Below, piece by piece: positions 55,728-64,000 of a stretch of DNA of 64,000 bases. Both the position numbers and the translations under genes were made by a program. The notes below the pieces were generated by a model, which searched no databases, had not been told where the DNA came from, and saw only the letters and a program-made list of their open reading frames with translations. The stretch is from Candidatus Saccharimonadota bacterium (GTDB lineage: Bacteria > Patescibacteriota > Saccharimonadia > Saccharimonadales > UBA4665): assembly GCA_028289125.1 (NCBI GenBank), contig JAQGGZ010000010.1:124001-188000 (forward strand), written 5' to 3'. Positions within the stretch are counted from its first letter, which is position 1. Each line of letters opens with the position of its first letter.

Positions 55728-56062
55728 TGTACAACTCTATTACTTTGAAGCCTCGCATGAGCGAAAAGGCATACCAGTTGTCTTTGGCCAAGAACACCTA
55801 CGTCTTTGACGTTCCTGGTGACGCCAACAAGCACACGGTCGCCCGTGCCGTCGCCGCTCAGTTCGACGTCGTGGTCACCAAGGTGAACATCTCGAACCTT
55901 GACGGCAAGGCTAAGCGCACGGTTACCAAGCGCCGCCAAGTCGCCGGTCGCAAGAATGACATCAAGAAAGCCTACGTCACACTGGCCGAAGGCAACAGCT
56001 TGCCGTTCTTCGCAGCCGAAGCCGCCGAAGACGCCAAAGCTGATGATAAGGAGACTAAATAA
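55727..56062 (+). CDS. rplW: 50S ribosomal protein L23
   Basis: uL23 at the tunnel exit, the docking site for trigger factor (tig is in this window) and SRP. 111 residues, with ITLKPRMSEKAYQLSLAKNTYVFDV and a short acidic Ala-rich tail (AEAAEDAKADDKETK). Overlaps rplD and rplB by 1 nt each. Confidence 0.95.
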   Translation: MYNSITLKPRMSEKAYQLSLAKNTYVFDVPGDANKHTVARAVAAQFDVVVTKVNISNLDGKAKRTVTKRRQVAGRKNDIKKAYVTLAEGNSLPFFAAEAAEDAKADDKETK

Positions 56063-56898
56063 TGGCTATTAAAGCATACAACCCGACCACCCCTGGCCGG
56101 CGTGGCATGACCAGCCAGGACTTCGGTGCGATCACTACCAATAAGCCACTGCGCTCATTGATAGTCGCAAAGCGCCGCGGTAACGGCCGCAACAACCAGG
56201 GCCGTATCACGACCCGTCACCAAGGTGGCGGCGCCCGCAAGTTCTACCGCTTAGTCAACTTCAACCTGCCAGCCGGTACCGTCGCTACGGTCGAGCACAT
56301 TGAGTATGACCCGAACCGCTCAGCTCGTATCGCCCGTATCAAAGACCAGAACGAACAGTATCACTACATTCTCGCCAGCACGACTATGCGCCAAGGCATG
56401 ACCGTATCGGTCGGCGAAGATATCGCCGTCGAAGCCGGCAACCGCATGCCTCTCAAGGCTATTCCAGTCGGTAGCGTCATCCACGCTATCGAAATGCAGC
56501 CAGGCCGCGGTGCCCAGATGGTCCGTAGCGCCGGCAACAGCGCCCAGCTGATGGCCAAAGAAAACGGCTACGCCCAGGTCCGCTTACCATCAGGCGAAGT
56601 CCGCTTGATTAACCTCGAGTGTACTGCCAGCCTCGGTGTCGTCGGTAACGAACAGCACCAGAACATCAAGATCGGTAAGGCCGGCCGCAGCCGCCACCTC
56701 GGTAAGCGTCCGTCCGTCCGCGGTGTCGTCATGAACGCCGTAGATCACCCACACGGTGGTGGTGACGGTGGTCGTCACCGTATGGCTAAAGCACCACGCA
56801 CGCCGTGGGGCCAGAAGACTCTTGGTTTCAAGACTCGTCGCCGTAAGAATACCAGTCAGTTTATCGTAAGGAGCCGTCATGCGGCTAAGAGGAAATAA
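56062..56898 (+). CDS. rplB: 50S ribosomal protein L2
   Basis: uL2, needed for subunit joining and peptidyl transfer. 278 residues, with GRITTRHQGGGARKFYRLV, VHAIEMQPGRGAQMVRSAGN-like (VIHAIEMQPGRGAQMVRS) and the conserved VDHPHGGGDGGRH, including the key His. Slightly beyond the motif, the usual GRHPVTPWG reads APRTPWGQKT. Confidence 0.97.
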   Translation: MAIKAYNPTTPGRRGMTSQDFGAITTNKPLRSLIVAKRRGNGRNNQGRITTRHQGGGARKFYRLVNFNLPAGTVATVEHIEYDPNRSARIARIKDQNEQYHYILASTTMRQGMTVSVGEDIAVEAGNRMPLKAIPVGSVIHAIEMQPGRGAQMVRSAGNSAQLMAKENGYAQVRLPSGEVRLINLECTASLGVVGNEQHQNIKIGKAGRSRHLGKRPSVRGVVMNAVDHPHGGGDGGRHRMAKAPRTPWGQKTLGFKTRRRKNTSQFIVRSRHAAKRK

Positions 56899-56901
56899 CG
56901 T

Positions 56902-57177
56902 ATGAGTCGTTCACTTAAGAAAGGTCCATTCATCGATTTCAAGCTCGCCAAGAAAGTGGCTGCCTTGGGCAATGAAGACCGTACCATCATCAAGACGTGG
57001 GCCCGGGCCAGTACCATCAGCCCTGACTTCGTCGGTAAGACCATCGCCGTGCACAACGGTCGTGTCCACGTTCCGGTATTCGTTACCGAAAACATGGTCG
57101 GCCACAAGCTCGGTGAATTCAGCCCGACCCGTAAGTTCCGTACCCACGGCGGTAAGCTCGCGAAAGGGAAGAAGTAA
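56902..57177 (+). CDS. rpsS: 30S ribosomal protein S19
   Basis: uS19 in the 30S head. 91 residues: [19 protein letters not shown], then [20 protein letters not shown] and [18 protein letters not shown]. Full length, 3 nt after rplB. Confidence 0.97.
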   Translation: MSRSLKKGPFIDFKLAKKVAALGNEDRTIIKTWARASTISPDFVGKTIAVHNGRVHVPVFVTENMVGHKLGEFSPTRKFRTHGGKLAKGKK

Positions 57178-57179
57178 TC

Positions 57180-57563
57180 ATGGCAGTCAAAGCTTTAGCT
57201 AAAGGCGTCCAGATGAGCCCGCGCAAGGTAGCCGTCGTCGCTAGCTTGGTCCGTGGCCGCAGTGTCGCTGACGCCCTGACCATCCTTGAGCACACGCCTC
57301 GTCGCAGTGCCCTGGCTGTCAGCAAAGTCATCGCCAGTGCTCGTGCCAACGCCGACCACAACCACAACTACAAACCAGACACATTGCAGATCGTTGAAAT
57401 CACCGTAACGCCTGGCCCACGCCTGAAGCGTTTCCGCCCTGCCTCCCACGGCCGTGCGTTACCGTTCCAGCGCAAGACCAGCCACATCACGGTCCTGGTC
57501 GACGGTGAGCAGCGTGTCGCTAAGAAACCGGCAGCCGCCAAGAAAGAAGAGGAGGCCAAGTAA
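57180..57563 (+). CDS. rplV: 50S ribosomal protein L22
   Basis: uL22, part of the exit-tunnel constriction. 127 residues, with MSPRKVAVVASLVRGRSVADAL and the loop GPRLKRFRPASHGRALPFQRKTSHI. A short Lys/Glu/Ala tail (AKKPAAAKKEEEAK) is added. Overlaps rpsC by 1 nt. Confidence 0.96.
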   Translation: MAVKALAKGVQMSPRKVAVVASLVRGRSVADALTILEHTPRRSALAVSKVIASARANADHNHNYKPDTLQIVEITVTPGPRLKRFRPASHGRALPFQRKTSHITVLVDGEQRVAKKPAAAKKEEEAK

Positions 57564-58192
57564 TGGGACAAAAAGTTCACCCTATCAGCATGCGCCTTCA
57601 GGTCAACAAGGACTGGCGCAGCAAATGGTTTGCGAGCAAGAAAGACTACGCTCAGTTCTTGAAAGAGGACCTGGCCGTACGCCGTATCATAGCTCAGAAG
57701 ACCGGTTCACGTGGCGCCGTCAACAAGGTTGACATCGAGCGCTCGCCGAACCTTGTAACCGTCACTATCAGCACGGCTAAAGCCGGTGTCGTCATCGGCC
57801 GCGGTGGTAGCAGCGCTCAAGAGTTGAAGGCTGCGATTGAAAAGATCTATGGCCGCGCCACCCGCGTCAACATCGAAGAGCTCAAGAAGCCAGAACTGTA
57901 CGCCAAACTGGTCGCCGAGAACATCGCCCACCAGTTGGAACGCCGTATGAGCTTCCGCCGCGCTATCAAGAGTACCGCTGCCAGCACCATGCGTGCCGGT
58001 GCCCAGGGCATCCGTATCCAGGTAGCCGGTCGTTTGAACGGCGCCGAAATGTCCCGCACCGAAAAGGAAGTCGCCGGTTCCGTACCGCTTCACACCCTGC
58101 GTGCTGACATCGACTACGCACAGGTTAATGCTCAGACTACTGCCGGTATCATCGGCGTTAAGGTTTGGATTTACAAAGGCGAGGTAGCATAA
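57563..58192 (+). CDS. rpsC: 30S ribosomal protein S3
   Basis: uS3 at the mRNA entry channel. 209 residues, with [20 protein letters not shown], the KH-domain motif [20 protein letters not shown] and RGEV-like IYKGEVA at the end. Confidence 0.97.
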   Translation: MGQKVHPISMRLQVNKDWRSKWFASKKDYAQFLKEDLAVRRIIAQKTGSRGAVNKVDIERSPNLVTVTISTAKAGVVIGRGGSSAQELKAAIEKIYGRATRVNIEELKKPELYAKLVAENIAHQLERRMSFRRAIKSTAASTMRAGAQGIRIQVAGRLNGAEMSRTEKEVAGSVPLHTLRADIDYAQVNAQTTAGIIGVKVWIYKGEVA

Positions 58193-58193
58193 G

Positions 58194-58607
58194 ATGTTAT
58201 TACCGAATCGCACTAAGTTCCGCAAGGTCCGCAAGGGCCGCGTCAACGGTGTTGCTACCAGTGGTAACTACATCGCTTTCGGTGACTTCGCGTTGCAATC
58301 CCAAGGCAACGAACGTATCACCAGCCGCCAGATCGAGTCCGCTCGTCAGGCAATGACCCGCTACATCAAGCGCGGTGGCAAGATTTGGATCCGGATTTTC
58401 CCGCACACTCCAGTCACCCGCAAGCCACTCGACGTTAAGATGGGTAGCGGTAAGGGTAGCCCTGAATTCTTCGTCGCCAAGGTCCGCGCCGGCACCATCC
58501 TGTTTGAAATGCAGGGAGTTCCGGAGCCTATCGCCCGCGAAGCGATGCGCCTGGCTGCCCACAAGTTACCGGTTAAGACCAAGTTCCTGGTCAGGGATGA
58601 GGCATAA
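58194..58607 (+). CDS. rplP: 50S ribosomal protein L16
   Basis: uL16 near the A-site tRNA elbow. 137 residues, with [39 protein letters not shown] and [20 protein letters not shown]. One base separates it from rpsC. Confidence 0.97.
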   Translation: MLLPNRTKFRKVRKGRVNGVATSGNYIAFGDFALQSQGNERITSRQIESARQAMTRYIKRGGKIWIRIFPHTPVTRKPLDVKMGSGKGSPEFFVAKVRAGTILFEMQGVPEPIAREAMRLAAHKLPVKTKFLVRDEA

Positions 58608-58610
58608 ATT

Positions 58611-58811
58611 ATGAAAATCACAGATATCCGCAAATTGTCCACGACTGAATTAACCACTGAAAGCAGCAAGCTGCGCGACGAACTCGCCGAGCTGAAGCGC
58701 CGCTTACACACTGGTGAAGTTCAGAATGTCCGGACGATCCGCAATAAGCGTAAAGATTTGGCCCGCATGTTAACCGTGTTGGCTGAGCAGTTGACGAAGG
58801 AGGCCTTGTAA
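58611..58811 (+). CDS. rpmC: 50S ribosomal protein L29
   Basis: uL29 at the tunnel exit. 66 residues forming two helices: ITDIRKLSTTELTTESSKLRDELAELK and VRTIRNKRKDLARMLTVL. Overlaps rpsQ by 1 nt. Confidence 0.93.
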   Translation: MKITDIRKLSTTELTTESSKLRDELAELKRRLHTGEVQNVRTIRNKRKDLARMLTVLAEQLTKEAL

Positions 58812-59089
58812 TGGCGCGCACTATCGTTGGTACCGTGAGCTCGAACAAGACTGACAAGACGATCGTCGTCACTGTCCAGACACGTAAGACGCACCCGCTG
58901 TACCGCAAACAATATTCAGTTAGTAAGAAATTCATGGCTCATGATGAAAAGAATGAAGCCGAAATCGGCGACAAGGTCGCCATCACCGAGACCCGTCCGT
59001 TGAGCGCCCGCAAGCGCTACATCCTGGACCGGATCATCGAAAAGCCGGCTATCCGCGAGGTTAAGACCGGTGAGGAGGACGCCTCATGA
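58811..59089 (+). CDS. rpsQ: 30S ribosomal protein S17
   Basis: uS17, an OB-fold protein of the 30S body. 92 residues, with [25 protein letters not shown] and [20 protein letters not shown]. Overlaps rplN by 4 nt (ATGA). Confidence 0.95.
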   Translation: MARTIVGTVSSNKTDKTIVVTVQTRKTHPLYRKQYSVSKKFMAHDEKNEAEIGDKVAITETRPLSARKRYILDRIIEKPAIREVKTGEEDAS

Positions 59090-59454
59090 TCCAACAAGAA
59101 TCCCGTTTAACCGTCTGTGACAACAGCGGTGCCAAGGAAATCCTTTGCATCCGTGTCCTCGGCGGTACCCGTCGGCGCTACGCCCGTGTCGGCGACATCA
59201 TCGTCGCCACCGTTAAGGCAGCCGCTCCAAACGGTACCGTTAAGAAAAAGTCGGTCGTCCGTGCCGTCGTCGTCCGCACCAAGAAGGAAATCACCCGCAA
59301 GGATGGTTCTACCATCAAGTTTGACGACAACGCCGCTGTTATCATCAACGAAGAGAAGCAGCCACGCGCAACCCGTATTTTCGGCCCGGTCCCACGCGAA
59401 CTACGTGACCAGGGCTACGCCAAGATCGTCTCTTTGGCACCGGAGGTATTGTAA
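59086..59454 (+). CDS. rplN: 50S ribosomal protein L14
   Basis: uL14, contacting the 30S subunit. 122 residues: [69 protein letters not shown]. Overlaps rplX by 1 nt. Confidence 0.97.
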   Translation: MIQQESRLTVCDNSGAKEILCIRVLGGTRRRYARVGDIIVATVKAAAPNGTVKKKSVVRAVVVRTKKEITRKDGSTIKFDDNAAVIINEEKQPRATRIFGPVPRELRDQGYAKIVSLAPEVL

Positions 59455-59786
59455 TGAGTGATAACATGTTCAAAATCCGTTTGAAGAAAGGTGACACCGT
59501 CATCGTTCGGGCTGGCAAATACAAAGGCCAGACCGGTAAAGTCACTGCTACACATCCTACCGAGAACAAGGTGACCGTCGAAGGCATCAACATTGTCAAG
59601 AAGCACGTCAAGCCGACTCAGTTCAAGCCACAGGGCGGTATCGTTGAGATCACCAAGCCGATCTGGGTTTCAAAAGTCGCTATCGTCGAACCAACCTCCA
59701 AGAAAGCTAGCCGCATCGGCTACGTTGTCAAAGAGGACGGAACCAAGAGCCGCGTATTTAAGTCGACCGGAAAGGAGATCAAGTAA
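59454..59786 (+). CDS. rplX: 50S ribosomal protein L24
   Basis: uL24, an assembly initiator. 110 residues, with the KOW motif KKGDTVIVRAGKYKGQTGKV and VEGINIVKKHVKPTQFKPQGG. Overlaps rplE by 1 nt. Confidence 0.96.
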   Translation: MSDNMFKIRLKKGDTVIVRAGKYKGQTGKVTATHPTENKVTVEGINIVKKHVKPTQFKPQGGIVEITKPIWVSKVAIVEPTSKKASRIGYVVKEDGTKSRVFKSTGKEIK

Positions 59787-60376
59787 TGGCTACAGCAAAC
59801 AAAACCGCTACCAAGACCACGCCACAGCTTTCTCGCCTGCACGGTCTGTACAACGACACGTTCGCTGCCGAGCTCGTAACTGAGCTTAAGCTGGACAACG
59901 TCCACCAGGTTCCGAAGCTTGAAAAGATCGTCATCAACGTCGGTCTCGGTAAAGCCAAGGATGACAAGCGCATGATGGAAGTCGCTACCAACACCGTTCG
60001 TAAGATCACCGGTCAACAGCCGGTCCAGACGATCGCCAAGAACTCCATCGCCGGCTTCAAGCTGCGTGAAGGTAACGTCATCGGCCTGAAGGCTACTCTT
60101 CGCGGTGAACGAATGTACGAAATGGCTGACCGCCTGATTTCAATCGTCCTACCACGTCTCCGTGACTTCCACGGTGTCAGCGCCAAGGCTTTTGATAAGC
60201 AGGGGAACTACAGCCTCGGCATGACCGACCAGTCGGTCTTCCCGGAACTGACGTTCGAAGAAACCACCACTGCCCACGGTATGCAATTCGTATTCGTCAT
60301 CAACGCACAAGAACAAGCTCATGCCCGTGCCTTACTCGAAAAGTTTGGCATGCCATTTGAAAAGGAAGGTAAGTAA
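59786..60376 (+). CDS. rplE: 50S ribosomal protein L5
   Basis: uL5 binds 5S rRNA. 196 residues with an N-terminal Ala/Thr extension ([18 protein letters not shown]) before the usual [14 protein letters not shown]. Then [35 protein letters not shown] and [20 protein letters not shown]. Full length. Confidence 0.96.
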   Translation: MATANKTATKTTPQLSRLHGLYNDTFAAELVTELKLDNVHQVPKLEKIVINVGLGKAKDDKRMMEVATNTVRKITGQQPVQTIAKNSIAGFKLREGNVIGLKATLRGERMYEMADRLISIVLPRLRDFHGVSAKAFDKQGNYSLGMTDQSVFPELTFEETTTAHGMQFVFVINAQEQAHARALLEKFGMPFEKEGK

Positions 60377-60377
60377 T

Positions 60378-60647
60378 ATGGCTAAAAAATCAGCAGTCGC
60401 CCGCGATTTGAAGCGCCAGAAAATGATTCTGAAGTACGCTGCCAAACGCGCCGAATTAAAGTCACTCGGTGACCTGGAAGGTCTGGCCAAGTTGCCACGC
60501 AACGCAAGCCCGACCCGCTGGAAGAACCGTTGTATCGAAACCGGTCGTCCGCATGCCTACATGCGTCAGTTCGGCCTGTCCCGTATCAGTTTCCGTGAAC
60601 ACGCCAGCAAGGGCGAAATTCCTGGCGTAACGAAAGCGAGTTGGTAA
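60378..60647 (+). CDS. rpsN: 30S ribosomal protein S14, zinc-free type
   Basis: uS14 in the 30S head. 89 residues from ATG 60378: [15 protein letters not shown], then [24 protein letters not shown] and [18 protein letters not shown]. It has one Cys and lacks the CxxC-x12-CxxC ribbon, so it is the C-minus form that does not need zinc. An upstream in-frame start at 60321 was rejected because it lies inside rplE. Confidence 0.95.
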   Translation: MAKKSAVARDLKRQKMILKYAAKRAELKSLGDLEGLAKLPRNASPTRWKNRCIETGRPHAYMRQFGLSRISFREHASKGEIPGVTKASW

Positions 60648-60652
60648 TCACT

Positions 60653-61054
60653 ATGAGTACAACTTCAACTGACCCAATCGCAGATATGCTGTCGCGGATC
60701 CGCAATGCTATCGCGGTCAACAAATCAGAAATCGTCCTGCCTCATTCCAAGGTCAAGGAATCCGTCGCTAAGCTGCTGGCTGAAAGCCAGTTCATCAGCG
60801 GCGTGCACGTGACCGATGCCACTATCGGCAAGTCACTCGTCCTGACCCTGAATGATGAGCGCCAGAACAGCCCGATCACCGAAATCAAGCGCCTCAGCAA
60901 GCCTGGTCGCCGCTATTTCGTCGGTGCTGACCAGATCCCTGTCATCAAGCGTGGCCGTGGTGTCGTGATCGTTTCTACCAGCAAAGGTATGATGATCGGC
61001 GCCCAGGCTAAGCAACAGGGTGTCGGTGGCGAATTAATCTGTAGCGTTTATTAA
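60653..61054 (+). CDS. rpsH: 30S ribosomal protein S8
   Basis: uS8 binds the 16S central domain and, in E. coli, represses the spc operon. 133 residues from ATG 60653: TDPIADMLSRIRNAIAVNKSEI, ITEIKRLSKPGRRYFVG and GVVIVSTSKGMMIGAQAKQQGVGGELICSVY. A GTG four codons upstream is less likely. Confidence 0.95.
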   Translation: MSTTSTDPIADMLSRIRNAIAVNKSEIVLPHSKVKESVAKLLAESQFISGVHVTDATIGKSLVLTLNDERQNSPITEIKRLSKPGRRYFVGADQIPVIKRGRGVVIVSTSKGMMIGAQAKQQGVGGELICSVY

Positions 61055-61074
61055 AGGATATATAGGAATACATA

Positions 61075-61614
61075 ATGAGTCGTATAGGAAAACTACCGAT
61101 CGCTATCCCGAGCGGTGTGACAATCACTGTCGACCCAGCCGAAATCACGGTTGCGGGCGGTAAAGGCACACTGAAGCAGTTCACCATGGAAGGTGTCACT
61201 GTCGCATTGGAAGACAATCAAGTCGTCGTAACCCGCGTCAACGACGAACCGAAGAACCGTGCCAAGCACGGTCTGATGCGCGCCCTTATCAACAACATGG
61301 TTGTCGGCGTTACTACCGGTTTCAGCAAGAAGCTAGAAATCAATGGTGTCGGTTACCGCGTCGCCATGCAGGGTGCAGATCTCAAGATGAACCTTGGATT
61401 CTCGCACGACGTTATTTACAAAGTGCCAGCCGGCATTACCGCTGTCGCTGAAGCCAACACCATTACGGTTTCCGGTATCAGCAAGCAGCAGGTTGGCCAG
61501 GCCGCCGCTGAAATCCGCGCGCTGAAGAAGCCTGAGCCTTACAAGGGCAAGGGTATCAAGTACGTCGGTGAACACATCATCCGCAAGAGCGGTAAGTCAG
61601 GAAAGGACAAGTAG
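61075..61614 (+). CDS. rplF: 50S ribosomal protein L6
   Basis: uL6 near the factor-binding site. 179 residues: MSRIGKLPIAIPSGVTITV, GFSKKLEINGVGYRVAMQG, PEPYKGKGIKYVGEHIIRKSG. Full length, 1 nt before rplR. Confidence 0.97.
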   Translation: MSRIGKLPIAIPSGVTITVDPAEITVAGGKGTLKQFTMEGVTVALEDNQVVVTRVNDEPKNRAKHGLMRALINNMVVGVTTGFSKKLEINGVGYRVAMQGADLKMNLGFSHDVIYKVPAGITAVAEANTITVSGISKQQVGQAAAEIRALKKPEPYKGKGIKYVGEHIIRKSGKSGKDK

Positions 61615-61615
61615 C

Positions 61616-61975
61616 ATGAGCAATAAACTCGATCATAAACTTCGGAACCGCTCACTGCGTGCTGCCCGTGTCCGCAGTAAAGTCCAGGGTACGGCTATCC
61701 GCCCTCGCCTCAGCGTCACTATCAGCAATCTGCACGTCAGTGCCCAGCTGTTCGATGACGTTACCCACACCACTATCGGTGCTGCTTCAACCGTCGGTAA
61801 CAAAGCCGCTACCGGCACGATGACCGCTAAGGCTGAACTCATCGGTAAGGAAATCGCTAAGAAAGCTAAGGCCGCCAAGATCACAGCCGTCGTCTTTGAC
61901 CGCGGTAGCAAACTGTATCACGGTCGTGTAAAAGCGTTGGCAGATGCCGCCCGCGCAGAAGGATTGGAGTTCTAA
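61616..61975 (+). CDS. rplR: 50S ribosomal protein L18
   Basis: uL18 binds 5S rRNA with L5. 119 residues from ATG 61616 (MSNKLDHKLRNRSLRAARVRSK), then RPRLSVTISNLHVSAQLFDD and FDRGSKLYHGRVKALADAAR. An upstream frame extension inside rplF was rejected. Confidence 0.95.
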   Translation: MSNKLDHKLRNRSLRAARVRSKVQGTAIRPRLSVTISNLHVSAQLFDDVTHTTIGAASTVGNKAATGTMTAKAELIGKEIAKKAKAAKITAVVFDRGSKLYHGRVKALADAARAEGLEF

Positions 61976-62545
61976 ATGGCTGATAACAATCAGACCCAGG
62001 GCCCGCAGCACCGTGGCAATAACGACCGCCGTGGTCGCCGCCCCGAAATGCAGCCTGAAGAAAAACTGTTCGATGAGCGCACTTTGCACATCGACCGCGT
62101 CGCCCGCGTCGTAAAGGGTGGTCGCCGTTTCCGCTTCCGCGCCCTCGTCGTCGTCGGTGACCGCAAGCACAAAGTCGGTGTCGGTATGGCCAAAGGTGCA
62201 GACGTCACCGCCGCCGTTACCAAAGCCACTGAAGTTGCTAAGAAGAACATGATCACCGTTACGCTGTACAAAGGTACGCTTCCACACGAAGCTGAAGCCA
62301 AAGTCAGCGGCGCTAAGATTCTGATCAAGCCAGCTAGTGCCGGTACCGGTCTTATCGCCGGCGGTGTCGTCCGTACTATTCTTGAAGTAGCCGGCGTCAG
62401 CAACGTTTTGAGCAAATCGCTCGGTTCTACCAACAAGGCCAACACGGCTTACGCTACTATCGCTGCACTCGACAGCATGGTCGCTGCCAAGGACTGGGTC
62501 GGAGCTAAAGCTAAGGCTAAGGCTGCTCAGAAGGTAGAGGCTTAA
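61976..62545 (+). CDS. rpsE: 30S ribosomal protein S5
   Basis: uS5, important for accuracy and mRNA unwinding. 189 residues with a polar N-terminal extension (DNNQTQGPQHRGNNDRRGRR) before RVARVVKGGRRFRFRALVVVG, and GGVVRTILEVAGVSNVLSKSLGS. It abuts rplR with no gap. rplO follows after 2 nt, so rpmD (L30) is absent. Confidence 0.96.
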   Translation: MADNNQTQGPQHRGNNDRRGRRPEMQPEEKLFDERTLHIDRVARVVKGGRRFRFRALVVVGDRKHKVGVGMAKGADVTAAVTKATEVAKKNMITVTLYKGTLPHEAEAKVSGAKILIKPASAGTGLIAGGVVRTILEVAGVSNVLSKSLGSTNKANTAYATIAALDSMVAAKDWVGAKAKAKAAQKVEA

Positions 62546-62547
62546 TC

Positions 62548-63021
62548 ATGAAGTTCAACGAATTAGACGTCAAGAAAAACAAGCAGATCACCCGCGTCGG
62601 TCGCGGTATTGCTGCCGGTAAGGGTAAGACCGCCGGTCGCGGTACCAAGGGTCAGGGTGCCCGTACGGGTAAGAAGCTGCGCCCAGGTTTCGAAGGTGGT
62701 CAGACACCTTTGATGCAGCGCCTGCCGAAGCTCCGCGGTTTCCGTAGCCACCACATCAAGCCCGAAGAGGTCTACACAGGCCAGCTCGAGGACTTGAAGG
62801 GCAAGAACGTTGACACTGCGGTACTCGCTGAAGCCGGTCTGATCAGCAGTCCTTTCGTAAAGGTCAAGCTGCTCGTCCGCGGTGAGCTTACCAAAGCCGT
62901 CACCGTCAACCTGCCGGCCGCCAGCGCTCAGGCCATTGCTGCCGTCGAGTCCGCCGGTGGTAGCTTCAACGCTGCCAGCCAGGTCGGTCGTCCGAAGGTA
63001 CGTGAAGCCAAAAAAGCTTAA
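62548..63021 (+). CDS. rplO: 50S ribosomal protein L15
   Basis: uL15, a late-assembly protein. 157 residues: RVGRGIAAGKGKTAGRGTKGQ, RTGKKLRPGFEGGQTPLMQRLPKLRGF. Last gene of the operon, followed by a strong terminator. secY, usually the next gene, comes after an inserted hydrolase gene. Confidence 0.96.
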   Translation: MKFNELDVKKNKQITRVGRGIAAGKGKTAGRGTKGQGARTGKKLRPGFEGGQTPLMQRLPKLRGFRSHHIKPEEVYTGQLEDLKGKNVDTAVLAEAGLISSPFVKVKLLVRGELTKAVTVNLPAASAQAIAAVESAGGSFNAASQVGRPKVREAKKA

Positions 63022-63036
63022 CGCGACGTCCCTTTT

Positions 63037-63069
63037 AAAAATAACCGTCTCACTGAGGCGGTTATTTTA
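63037..63069 (+). terminator. Intrinsic terminator of the ribosomal operon
   Basis: AAATAACCG-T-CTC, loop ACT, GAG-G-CGGTTATTT: a 14-bp stem with one T-G pair and T-rich end. It separates rplO from the hydrolase and secY. Confidence 0.88.
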
Positions 63070-63093
63070 TGTTCGGGGATAACGTTGAGGGTT

Positions 63094-63102
63094 TGGTATC
63101 AT
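63094..63102 (+). promoter_or_regulatory. Leaderless extended -10 promoter
   Basis: TG-G-TATCAT ends exactly 6 nt before the ATG at 63109, so the predicted start point is the A of ATG. Confidence 0.5.
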
Positions 63103-63108
63103 TTAATA

Positions 63109-63852
63109 ATGCTCGATCGAGTCATATCCCATTATTCAGCCATAAGACATGGCGCCGTAGTATCTGATTACAGTCCTCAGCAGGCTATAACAAGCAAAAC
63201 GATCTTTAATGCAGGTGGCGAATACCTGACGGTTCTACTGCCACCGTGGCACGGTGGAGGCGCAGTATATGATCGGCTGATCAAAAGGTTAGTTAAAAAC
63301 GGTTCGGCCGTGGTCAGCTATAAATTTCATGGTCAGATTCTTAGCGCTGACATTCAGCAGGTAGTCGATTCGTTTCATTACATACAGGAAACGATTGCGG
63401 CAGACATCAACGACTTATTACGAACTGGGCATTACCGTCATGTTGACGTCATTGCTTCCAGTTTAGGTAACGTGTCACTTTGTCTGGTGGCGAACATGTT
63501 CCAGGAATTTAACCGCGTCACTATGATTGTTCCGGGCGCGAATCTGGCAACTTGTACTTGGGATGGTTCAAGAACGAAGTTGATCCGTAAAGAGTTGGAA
63601 AAACAGGGCATAACCAAACATGACCTCGAGGATGCATGGAGCTCACTCGCGCCCATACATAACCTCAGCGGCCTCAAAGATAGTGAAGTACGCGTTTATA
63701 TGTCCAAGTCTGACTTGATCATACCGACACGGTACCAAATGCTACTGGCGGTATCGCTAAAGGCGGATATACGCAGCTGCTCTCTGGAAGAATCTACGAA
63801 CGGACATGTTGCAACCATTGCAAACTTTTGTATCCGGGGACCTATCGGCTAG
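63109..63852 (+). CDS. Alpha/beta-hydrolase-like protein
   Basis: A 247-residue protein with the pattern of an alpha/beta hydrolase: a strand and oxyanion region YLTVLLPPWHGGG, a nucleophile elbow VIASSLGNVSLCL (G-x-S-x-G-like A-S-S-L-G), a late acidic residue in VYMSKSDLIIPTRY and a final His in STNGHVATI. A Ser-Asp-His triad is thus plausible. The substrate is unknown and there is no signal peptide. The longer start at 63085 was rejected because it reads through the extended -10. It interrupts the usual rplO-secY junction. Confidence 0.78.
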   Translation: MLDRVISHYSAIRHGAVVSDYSPQQAITSKTIFNAGGEYLTVLLPPWHGGGAVYDRLIKRLVKNGSAVVSYKFHGQILSADIQQVVDSFHYIQETIAADINDLLRTGHYRHVDVIASSLGNVSLCLVANMFQEFNRVTMIVPGANLATCTWDGSRTKLIRKELEKQGITKHDLEDAWSSLAPIHNLSGLKDSEVRVYMSKSDLIIPTRYQMLLAVSLKADIRSCSLEESTNGHVATIANFCIRGPIG

Positions 63853-63891
63853 CTTTTACGCTACAAGCTGTACCCGGAGGCTTCGATTCTG

Positions 63892-63897
63892 TATACT
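63892..63897 (+). promoter_or_regulatory. -10 box upstream of secY
   Basis: TATACT 39 nt before the GTG, with a predicted start near 63904. GAGG at about 63922-63925 is a weak ribosome-binding site. Confidence 0.45.
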
Positions 63898-63936
63898 AAT
63901 TCCAAGAAGTTATAAAACAATGAGGTTTCCCCGACA

Positions 63937-64000
63937 GTGAACTGGAAAATAATCGTCCGCTCCCTTGCTAACCGTGACATGCAAAAACGTATCCTGGCCG
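63937..64000 (+). CDS. secY: Preprotein translocase subunit SecY (N-terminal fragment)
   Basis: The last 64 nt translate from GTG as VNWKIIVRSLANRDMQKRILA, which matches the start of SecY (the sequence before the first transmembrane helix) seen in Patescibacteria. The gene runs off the window. Position after rplO supports it, as secY commonly closes the spc operon. Confidence 0.82.
   Translation, partial: MNWKIIVRSLANRDMQKRILA

Overview
The window looks like a chromosomal segment of a Candidatus Patescibacteria (CPR) genome, most probably Candidatus Saccharibacteria (TM7). This is inferred from gene content and order and was not tested by a database search. The pointers are: a ribosomal cluster with no rpmD (L30) between rpsE and rplO, which is a known CPR trait; very compact coding with many 1-4 nt overlaps; many small lineage-specific proteins placed between universal genes; and a secY start typical of this group. 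TGA is an ordinary stop (for example gatC, gatA and yraN's upstream neighbour), so the TGA-to-Gly code of Gracilibacteria/Absconditabacteria does not apply. Most genes lie on the + strand.

Layout. 1-5.7 kb: a partial minus-strand gene, the tRNA-dependent amidotransferase operon gatC-gatA-[membrane HEPN-like gene]-gatB, then galU with two small envelope proteins. 5.8-12.2 kb: dnaE, a SpoU-type RNA methyltransferase, a PilB/GspE-type ATPase and rplS. 12.3-16.1 kb: a large anchored LamG-repeat surface protein of different base composition, rnhB, DUF1653, yraN and a hypothetical gene. 16.1-26 kb: M1 aminopeptidase (minus), nusA, a small membrane protein, clpC behind a perfect CIRCE operator, a membrane-anchored HExxH protein, radA and a PIN-TRAM protein. 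26-34.3 kb: class A penicillin-binding protein (minus), tyrS, recG, a phospholipase-C-like protein, rsmD and a membrane protein (minus). 34.4-39.2 kb: tRNA-Leu(UAG), hisS, a membrane protein, tig, clpP behind a second CIRCE, and a GNAT acetyltransferase. 39.4-53.8 kb: rpoB-rpoC, rpsL-rpsG-[Cys-rich protein]-fusA, a hypothetical gene, tuf, a polytopic membrane protein and rpsJ. 53.8-63 kb: a Nudix hydrolase and a 19-gene ribosomal operon from rplC to rplO. 63-64 kb: an alpha/beta hydrolase and the first codons of secY.

Two styles of gene start coexist. Operons of the translation and transcription machinery, clpC, clpP, galU and radA have 5' leaders with AAGGAG-like ribosome-binding sites. At least 13 other genes have a -10 hexamer ending only 6-9 nt before the start codon, so the predicted transcript starts at or next to ATG/GTG (leaderless). 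Several leaders (rpoB, rpsL, nusA, clpC, rplC) contain strong hairpins that could be regulatory.

Other points: RpoC has lost all eight zinc-binding cysteines; clpC and clpP share an operator design in which the CIRCE spacer is also the -35 box; a HEPN-like membrane protein sits inside the gatCAB operon; and all four convergent gene pairs overlap at their 3' ends. No rRNA genes, CRISPR arrays, insertion sequences or prophage genes were seen, and no intergenic stretch exceeds about 225 nt.
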